DNA from: Actinostola sp. cb2023
Lineage: Eukaryota > Cnidaria > Anthozoa > Actiniaria > Actinostolidae
Assembly (NCBI GenBank): GCA_033675265.1
Contig: JAUJYZ010000545.1
Coordinates: forward strand, 62,001 to 126,000
DNA length: 64,000 bases
Direction of reading: 5' to 3'
The position numbers were made by a program, and so were the translations under genes. Under the pieces are notes generated by a model. The model was not told the DNA's origin. It saw only the letters and a list, made by a program, of their open reading frames with translations, and searched no databases. Of the stretch, positions 55,701 to 64,000 are shown one piece after another; the first letter of the stretch is position 1; each line of letters begins with the position of its first letter.

Positions 55701-58700
55701 TTTCCGGAAAGTGAGGGTCAACTTACATGTACATTGTATAATTAAATGACTGTTTTTGGGCAATGAATTCACAGAGATCGATTAAGATGGCTCCATATAG
55801 TTTAAGCGTGCGTGCCCGCGCAAGACCTTGAGCATGCGCAATAATGGAACTTGAATAATTTTTAATTTCATGACGTCATGCGCGGGCAATCTTTTTTGAA
55901 AAGAAACTCCAAAACTACACAGTAAAATATTTTCATATTTTTACATTTTTTTAGTAATATAAAGCTACAGTAATTAACATATTATGAAAAAAATTGGTAC
56001 TATAGATTTTTCTATATTGCAAAATCGATATTTTGCAATATTTTGGAATCTGTAGTGCGGAATGTTTCAGTTCTTTGTCAAATGAAAGGTGAAATGTAGA
56101 ATTTTCATAATAGAGTCTTAAAAAGATTCACCATGTAAACCGTGCGTTTTTATTGATTTTATGAGAAAAATGACCTTCGTTAAAGCTGGCATGGCGTTGC
56201 TATGGTAACCTATCGAGTGATCATTTCCATATAAAGCAAATGATCTGCCATATGGTTGGTTGAATGGGTGTCAAATTATACATCTGTAATTAGCTATAAG
56301 ACGCTTTTTACATTTGGTATAAAGGCCCTTAAAAATTGTTATATAGCTGTGATTTTTGAAGGTGTAGCGCTGCCTGTGATTGGTTGATTTGTGGTCACGT
56401 GACCGTGCTGAAAATATATGTGTTTTTTTTCTTCTAAAAACCATTTGTTTTCTTTTTCTAAGGCTATTATAACAAAACGCTTAATGATCAATAGCCTCCT
56501 CTGGAAATACAATGTAGCTACATGTACATGTAGTTTTGTTTTCCCTCAAGTGTTGGTGTTTCCCTCAAATTTGTTGAAATTTCTCTCAGAGCCATACATT
56601 AAATTTATAATAATGACTTTATTTTTTAAATTTAAAAGGTTTGTACAGATCATGGTGCAAACCCAGAAGAAACCTGTATTGGCTGCCTTACTTCCAAAGC
56701 AAATATTGGAAGGTAATTTAACCTAGAAATATTCAATCTACAAATTATCTTGGACAAAAAGAACTCTCAAAGCTTGAATAAATTATGCATTGTACTTACA
56801 AGAGGTGCTTATAGAGGCCCTCCGATCCTTCTACCCCCTCAGGTCCAGTGTTGTTCCAATTTGATTACTTTTGGCCTACTATTTATTTTACAAATGTTTA
56901 AAGAAGTACAGTACTCTTCATTCATAAATAATTTATTGTTGTTTCATTCAGGTCTCAAGGGCTCAGAGATGATGTTACCTTTCTTCTAGAGGAGGATCTC
57001 AGCCACATCAACCTGTGCTCTCTACATTGCGAAATGCGTAATACCGAACAGTTAATTGGGTCTTTAGGTTACCTTTCGTACAGGATTGGAACCCTTGATG
57101 GGTTAAATGTTGCCCTTGCATGCTATGGTCCAGAAAATACCAGAGATTTTTCTCGTGTTCAGGTTAAGGAGAAACCAGGACAGCAGACTTCAATTAACAG
57201 GGCAAACATCAAAGTGGCTTCTTTTTCAGGTTTGAGTATCAGTATATTTTTAGATGTTATAAACACTTGTTCATTATTATTGGTACTAAAAGTTGCAGCT
57301 CAATTTAATTGGCACTTACATGTAAGCACTGCTTTCAACTGTAATGGCCAGTGCACCATAATTTCGTCATGAAATTAGTTATATCAGTATAATGTAGAAG
57401 TTTCATGACGAAATTATATATCTCTGCGAAGTTATGAACGATTTAAATTCTGAAAAAACATCAAAACGAGGCTGGCAACGCATGACGGCAAAATCCCATA
57501 CTGAAGTCTATAAATGTCATCCCTGATAACTTTTTGAAATTTTATCCTATGCCAAAATTTCCAAAATTTCCAGAAATGTTCTTTTCGATTAGCCATTACC
57601 AAAACGAGCAGGGGACTGGGACCAAGTCCCTAAAACTAATTCAATAAGAAACTAGCAAAATTGAGCATCATTTTCTGAGAGAGCAGATCAAACTTAGCTA
57701 GTCTGGGGTGTTTCATCAGGGGTTCAAAACACTGAGAAACTAATGACGGCCTCATGCTTTTATTGTTTCAAGGTGTTTTGAATCCCCTGATGAAACATAA
57801 AGCAAGAGTTGTTGATATGGCTTCTCAAACGATTTAATAATGAATGATTATCTGAATTGTTCTTGAGTCTCCTGAGAAAATAACATAACAATTGCTTTTG
57901 TTCAATTTAAATTGATCTGGTTTAATTTAAATTGAACTGGTTTAATTTAAATTGAACTGGTTTAATTTAAATTGAACCAAGGAATCATTTTAAACTACAA
58001 CATACATGTACAATAATTTCAGTGTCTTGATCAGTGTCTTGAGCAGTCAGTCTTGATTGAAGTTCTTCCTCCGTTATCAAGATACATCCACCTGATCCAA
58101 ATCGTGAGAGCTGATTCGTTATTGAGCTAATGAATTATTAATGAGTTTGAGAAGCATTTTTCAACTGAGGTCTGTTATGTTGCCTATTGTTTCGTGCCAT
58201 TTGATGGTTTCAAATACTCATTATAATAACTGTATGTAGTACTCAGTATTGGTTTGCTACATATATTTGGTTTCAAGTCATAAATATTATAATGTTATTG
58301 TAATTTTAATCTACCTTATTTTATCAAAGTTTTATTTTGCAAATTTGTATGAAAAATGTCTATATGCATGGCCAGCACCATCATTACTGTACATTTGTGT
58401 GTGTTTATGGCCATGACTTATACATGATTTTGTACACATATAATGCAAGCCAGGGCCCGGTTGTTCTAAAGTTAGTTTAACGCTATAAACCCAGGGTTAA
58501 ATAAGGCTTATCCAATCAAATGGCCATACTAGCTATATTTAAACCCTGGGTTAGCGTGACTTGCTTTTGAACAACCTCAATTATATTATTGTTGTTTTCT
58601 ATAATTATACAGTACATACAAGATATACTTGATAGTGGAATTTTCAACAGAGATTTTGGAACTCACCAGGAAAAAGTCCCTATTAAGGATTGTCCAGGTT

Positions 58701-61700
58701 TGCTTCTTAATTTGTATATTTTTTATTTATTTTTAAATCCATAACCCAACTTCAGCATCTTGTTCATATTGAGTATTAATGCCCACAAAAACATTTTTTT
58801 AATTTGTCATATGATTAAATGTTTTCCTTTCTCTAGACCTTCATAAGTTTTTGCATGATTCTTTGGCATATTGGGACAATAGACAACAGGAGGTGGCTGA
58901 CACATTTGCACAATTTGTTACAAGACACAAAGGGAATCAACCTGATGTACATGTACTGGAACCCAAGAGAAAAAGACGAAAAACTGTTGCCACCAAGAGG
59001 GAATCCAATTTTTCACAAGATTTTTCACATTATGCAGCTCAACTTCATGTAGAATTTTTTGTTAAGGTAAATATTGTGTGAATGCTTTTACTGATATTTA
59101 TTATAATATTATAGTCATCTCACTACGAGTGCTCAGATTAGCTGAAACCTGTGCTCCTCCAGAGAAAGGAGTATGGTTGTTGACACTGAAATGGATTCTG
59201 AAATGGGCTTTGACACTTGGTAAATAACAATGTTGTTTATTGTTGGACAGGTGTGCTGTGAATGGAGAAACATTGCCTTAACCATGCGTGATACTGTGTT
59301 TGGTGAAAATGATGACCAGCTTATTGATATACATGATGTTAAGGTATTTCTAGGCATTCTTCTAGATCCAGATAGAATACCCAAAGCAGTAACAATTAAC
59401 AGTACATATTTCATTATCTTATATTAGTGCAAGGAATGGGGATTCCTCCTAAAGAAACTTTTTGGTGTCCACCTTGGCACTGGGGACTATGGGCATTTGA
59501 CAATAGACCATAGTGCGATGCTCTTAAGAGGCTTCAGATCTATGCGTCATTATTCAGGACAGGGATTCGAGTCATCACACAAATTGCACCGCCAGTTGTT
59601 TTCAAGGGCTACAAACCATGATGCTTCAGGCCCAGGACAATCATGTAAGTTCAGTCTTGAGATAACAACAATATACACTAAATGCAAATATGGCATCCAA
59701 TTTGTATTGCCATTGTTCTATAAAGTTAAAACAACTAGAGGGCTACTATTGAGAGTTATGGTATGTCTTAGCATTATTGTATTTTTTTTCTGCACATCAA
59801 CCTGTGCAGTATTTAATATTATGTAATTTAATTCACTTTTGACTTTCTTTCTCATTTTAAGTGGACCAGATACTAACACACTGGTATTCCACCTATGTAC
59901 TTGGACTACGATATTCATTCAGAGAGGCTGTAAAATGTTTGAATTCAGGTTAGTTGAGTGTTAAAAAAATGACTCTTTTCTGTGCTGACATAAATCAGGA
60001 AATACATTATGATGGATCATCATCAATAACAATGAAATGTATATTTGCATTAATATTCTCATTTTCAGAATTGAAGTTCTTGTTAAACTTTTCACTTTTC
60101 ACATTATTATTGTTATTATTAATATTTTTATTATTATTATTTATTACCTTTGCCTCTGATTAAATCAGTTACTCAGCTAGATTAACTTACAAGTTATTCT
60201 GAGTAAATTTTATCTATTCTCAGTTCTTCTTTTTTTCTAAGTTTGTAAATATTTTTGTCATGTTAAGGTAATAAAGTTGTTGTTGTTAAATCCTCAAATA
60301 AGTGCCCCCCTTTCAATCAAAATCTGAGTTTGAGGAATTATAGTGACATTTACTCTTTGACATTTATGTAGGAAAAAGACATTTTCATTACCGAGGATGT
60401 GGGTGGCGAGCAAAGGAAAAACAAACTGATTGGTCGAATGAAAAGAAAGTGTGGATCAAGGTAATCGACGAATTATTCATTGAAATGTTTGGTGGAAATT
60501 TCCTTGAGTATGAGTATGACAGTACAAGAGGGACAACTGTTGCAGGGGATGTGATTGCAGCACTGCTGCTGTATTCTCATACTTTATGGGAAATAGGTTT
60601 CAAAGAAAAGATTGAGAAGTGCTCTTTAGCAGATAAATCAGGTCACAAACCAGCCAAAGTGTCAGGTCAGCAGCCTTCCACGCCACCATCATCATATAAT
60701 AGCCAGCCTTCAACACCATCAACTAACCCTTCTACGACAACACCATCACCTGTTCACAAACCAGCCAAAGTGTCAGGTCAGCAGCCTTCCACGCCACCAT
60801 CATCAACTAATAGCCAGCCTTCAACACCATCAACTAAACCTCTCTACGACAACACCATCACCTGTTCACAAACCAGCCAAAATGTCAGGTCAGCAGCCTT
60901 CCACGCCACCATCATCAACTAATAGCCAGCCTTCAACACCATCAACTAAACCTTCTACGACAACACCATCACCTGTTCACAAACCAGCCAAAATGTCAGG
61001 TCAGCAGCCTTCCACGCCACCATCATCAACTAATAGCCAGCCTTCAACACCATCAACTAAACCTTCTACGACAACACCATCACCTGTTCACAAACCAGCC
61101 AAAATGTCAGGTCAGCAGCCTTCCATGCCACCATCATCAACTAATAGCAGCCTTCAACACCATCAACTAAACCTTCTACGACAACACCATCACCTGTTCA
61201 CAAACCAGCCAAAATGTCAGGTCAGCAGCCTTCCACGCCACCATCATCAACTAATAGCCAGCCTTCAACACCATCAACTAAACCTTCTATGACAACACCA
61301 TCACCTGTTCACAAACCAGCCAAAGTGTCAGGTCAGCAGCCTTCCACACCACCATCAAGCTCAACATATCCCTTAATTCCTCCATCAACTCCTGGTCACA
61401 AACCAACCACAGCCAAAGGTAATCTATCTCTACATGCCATGATGTCTACTGAGTTAACACGATGGGAAACGGCTTCCATGACAGAATGGCTGCCAAGAGT
61501 GTCGTATGTCACTCCAACAATGACAGCCCTCTATGGAGCATTTGGTGGAGTAGATCCGTGTTTGTTGGCTGAACGTCCATGTGAAGCTGTTGCAAATAAT
61601 GCTGAGACACTGGTTAGTCGTGAGAGAATGAGGAGTAAAAGGAATCCATCGGGTGTAAGGATTACTGGTTTCGGAGATTTCGACCTAGAAGGACTGGTGT

Positions 61701-62491
61701 TGTTGAAGAAGTTTTGTTTTTTTCGTAACACAAAACAAAAAGTCATGGCTGAAGATAAGTGGATTTGCACCCCTAATGAGAAAGAGATGATAAAATATGC
61801 AATGTGGCACACAACCTCGTATAAACCAATACTTCAGCATTATGGTAAATCAATTGACCCACTAAACTACTGTGAACTTGTAGAAGAGAGATACATTGAT
61901 AACTTTGTCATTGACATTTGTATTGGAAAATTGCTGGAAAATGCAAGTGAGAGGGGTCTTCAAAACACATTGTATCTACCAACAGAGTTCTTAGTTTGGA
62001 TGACATCAACTGACAATGACTTTAAAAAAGAACAATTGAAGAAAGTGGTGAACTCTTGTACAGCTAATATAATTTCACAAGTCCTGTTTCCTGTCCACTT
62101 TCAATCTGCAAGTCACTGGGGGCTTGTTTATGTTGACCTTGATGGCCAGGAAATGTTGTTTGATGATGGAATGAAAATCCCCATTCCACAAAGCAGTTTA
62201 CATCTGTTGAAGAATGGACTTGACATCCTTTCAGAGCTGTATCCATCATCAAGATTCCAAACAAAGTTCTGGTCACACACTGCCAATCTTAGACGCTTTG
62301 GTATGCCTACACAAAAGTATTCCCAACACAGCATTGTTGGAACTGGTAGCTGTGGAATTGGAGTCATTCTGTCTGCCAGGGACTTCATTTTCATGGGCCC
62401 AAGTGCAACGAATAACATTTGCTGGACATATTCCAATATGGAATATCATAGGGCAAGACTGTTGCTGCAAATACTTGATTGGTCAAAGTGA
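52785..62491 (+). CDS. 13-exon transposase-like protein with C-terminal Ulp1 protease
   Basis: Exons in consistent phase: 52,785-53,791; 54,459-54,696; 54,796-54,904; 55,117-55,220; 55,552-55,667; 56,639-56,712; 56,952-57,229; 58,623-58,697; 58,837-59,066; 59,251-59,343; 59,428-59,644; 59,862-59,948; 60,372-62,491. The start is uncertain (open from 52,785). Candidate catalytic residues of an RNase-H fold are Asp in NIKLDGRPLGG, Asp in VTLDYKALLLLL and Glu in LCSLHCEMRNTEQL, with CAFC and CIGC zinc pairs between. Later motifs: HWYSTYVLGLRYSFREAV, HYRGCGWRAKEKQ. A Pro/Ser/Thr linker of 37-residue repeats leads to a Ulp1/C48 cysteine protease: His in SASHWGLVYVDLDG, FDDGMK and Cys in VGTGSCGIGV. 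Such proteases cut SUMO-type tags. Breaks are one base missing in the A8 run near 53,437, and two compensating indels in the linker with a stop between. The transposase reading is inferred. Confidence 0.7.
57355..57412. mobile_element. Short hairpin element in an intron
   Basis: CATAATTTCGTCATGAAA and its reverse complement TTTCATGACGAAATTAT lie 25 bp apart in the intron after exon 7 of the large gene. Possibly a tiny MITE. Confidence 0.6.
57706..57801. mobile_element. ~95-bp MITE in the same intron
   Basis: GTGTTTCATCAGGGGTTCAA and its near reverse complement (TTGAATCCCCTGATGAAACA) bound a short interior. Confidence 0.7.
57900..57975. repeat. 20-bp tandem repeat, four copies
   Basis: TTTAATTTAAATTGAACTGG units, head to tail, in the intron of the large gene. 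Confidence 0.85.
58457..58578. mobile_element. ~120-bp MITE
   Basis: GGTTGTTCTAAAGTTAGTTT with AACCCAGGGTTAAA pairs with TTTAAACCCTGGGTT and TTTTGAACAACC. It lies just upstream of exon 8. Confidence 0.75.
60644..61372 (+). repeat. 111-bp in-frame coding repeat, ~7 copies
   Basis: Copies begin CACAAACCAGCCAAA at 60,644, 60,755, 60,867, 60,978, 61,089, 61,199 and 61,310. Each encodes 37 residues (HKPAKVSGQQPSTPPSSTNS and on). The second copy is 112 bp and the fifth 110 bp, so +1 and -1 indels offset each other about 300 bp apart. Confidence 0.95.
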
Positions 62492-64000
62492 TTTATCAAA
62501 CAGACCAATAGAGTGGTTTCTGTATGAGTGGGAACCCTACAGAATGGAGTTACAGTCACGGTACTGTATCAATATCATTTGTTCAACCAATCACAGCACA
62601 CAAAAAGCACTGATTGCCCAATCACAATGCTTGGATAAGGTACCATCACTGTCACAGCATGGTTCAGACAGTGCCGTAATCATTTCCCACTCATATGGAA
62701 ATAACTCTAGTGCTACATATACAGTCTTGATTAATTGATTGCTATATTAAGTGTCATTGTCTGAGAAAACCGGGCAGAGTTGAAAGACGCTAAAATTTCG
62801 GGTCACTTTGGCGCTCTGTAAAACTCATATTGCATGATTTTCTATGATACATTTAGTTTGGTTGTGATATTTAGCCTATGTAGAGCTGGGTTACATGCAA
62901 TAATGGCAAATTTTCGAAAAACATCTTATTTTCACTTCGAGTTAAAAGTCAGTTGTCGACGGCCTTCGGCGGTCGACTAAGTTTAAGCCATTTTATGGAG
63001 GTCCGTTCTTAAAAGTGCGGCAGTTTATTTTCTTAATTTAGCCATTTTTAACAAGTTTATTCTTTCCTTTCTTGATTTCCAAAAACTCTTACTCGGATAT
63101 TTTCAACGACTTCGCGTGAGCAGCCTCCGACTCTTCAAGGTAGTCGGCTCTTTTCCCGTCAAATTTTGTTTGTTTATCGGACTTGGTTCTTCGAATACTG
63201 TCTTTTTAACCGCAAGCCACTCTTTAGTGCTTTAAAAGACCTTAAAATCTTACAAGAACATGATAAAAGGTAAATAGCTTCGTTTCACACATACTAATTA
63301 AGTCAATAAACACTCAGTCAGTCAATTTCAGCAGATTGTGTGACAGAAGTGTTTGATCGCGATTTTGCCGGGAAAACAAGGGTTTCAAGCTCTCTCTATG
63401 TACAACATATTACAATCCAATCAAAAGAAATATATGTAATGCCTAGATGGATTTATTCAGTAAATATACCATTATTAAACATTTGAGAGTCGTCCGCAAA
63501 TCATCATTTAGAATCTGTATGTCAACAGCAACACGTACTGAATGAATACTAATTACTTCATTGAACATGTTCATGCAATGACTTTGCAACAATATCGATA
63601 TTTCTTACAACATTGCCGTGAAATAATCTGCTTCATTATCATTAAAATGGAATCAAAATTTTGTATTTGATTTATCACAGAGTAATTCAGGACAATTAAT
63701 TGTTATTAGTGTTTTAATTTCAAGATTACACAGTCGTACAAATGAACGTTACTGATGAGTGGTTACCTGAAATAAATAATTGTTACAATTGTCTCGTGTG
63801 TATGAGAAACTCATGTGTTTCACTATGGATATATCGATCATTTTTTCGTTTTCATCTGAAAGTTCACGGTGCAGTTCTGTTAGTAGGGTCTGGGCTATAC
63901 GGGGGCGTGCCGCTGGACAGGGTATCGGTTTTTGACTGGGTATATAATGTTATGTGAGTCTGTCCTAAACAGGGTATGGTAATGCACGATTGTCGTCGGT
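62492..64000. other. No gene recognised
   Basis: Downstream of the large gene. A hairpin at 62,953-62,983 (GTCGACGG...GGTCGAC) and a GGGTATCGG/GGGTATATAA-type short repeat at 63,890-63,980 are visible. No element end matching the left side of the large gene was found. Confidence 0.45.

Noticed and set aside
63750..63780. Hammerhead ribozyme at ACTGATGAGTGGTTACC
   Set aside because: CTGATGA is present but stem II is only two pairs and the flanking stems I and III cannot be formed convincingly.

Overview
This is eukaryotic nuclear DNA from an animal, most likely a marine invertebrate and probably a cnidarian such as a coral, anemone or corallimorph. The reasons are spliced genes with canonical GT/AG junctions, AT-rich sequence with many ACATGTA words, very many palindromic mini-transposons, and a set of transposon families (piggyBac, Harbinger, ISL2EU, Crypton-like, THAP-type) that tend to occur together in such genomes. 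The phylum is inferred; no rRNA or tRNA gene is present to confirm it.

Almost the whole window is a nested transposon island. At 1-5.4 kb lies the only convincing host gene, the 3' end of a HERPUD-like ER stress gene, with three minisatellites, a TCA microsatellite and small inverted-repeat elements. From 6.6 to 14.6 kb are foldback elements. One of them (8,782-13,290) carries a hAT-like MITE, a TTAA MITE and a complete but mutated piggyBac element at its central TTAA. A 5.6 kb Tc1/mariner-like element (15,355-20,970) holds a DDE transposase with one stop codon and, on the other strand, a zinc-knuckle protein. At 21.5-24.2 kb are a small two-exon gene, a SAP-like relic, a non-autonomous relative of the piggyBac element and a TTAA foldback. 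A Crypton-like recombinase relic follows at 25.4-25.9 kb.

A full-length Harbinger element (26,148-30,387, TAA duplication) carries a broken DDE transposase and a broken MADF protein. It abuts a 7.4 kb element (30,391-37,810) with about 1.17 kb terminal inverted repeats and TTAA flanks. That element encodes a many-exon DDE-like protein that I cannot place in a named superfamily. Beyond it are a palindromic Harbinger derivative and a lone end of the same 7.4 kb family. From 39.5 to 47.3 kb are a decayed THAP transposase, a HIRAN-like protein and an uncharacterised multi-exon minus-strand gene.

A nearly intact ISL2EU-type element (47,632-52,507) has about 75 bp matching ends and two convergent genes: a SWIM zinc-finger/YqaJ nuclease protein and an intact THAP/DDE transposase. 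The last 10 kb hold a 13-exon plus-strand gene. Its middle looks like an RNase-H-type transposase core and its C-terminus is a Ulp1-type cysteine protease, joined by a 111-bp-repeat-encoded Pro/Ser/Thr linker. Most transposon genes here carry only one to three breaks, so the insertions look fairly young and relics of different superfamilies lie inside one another.
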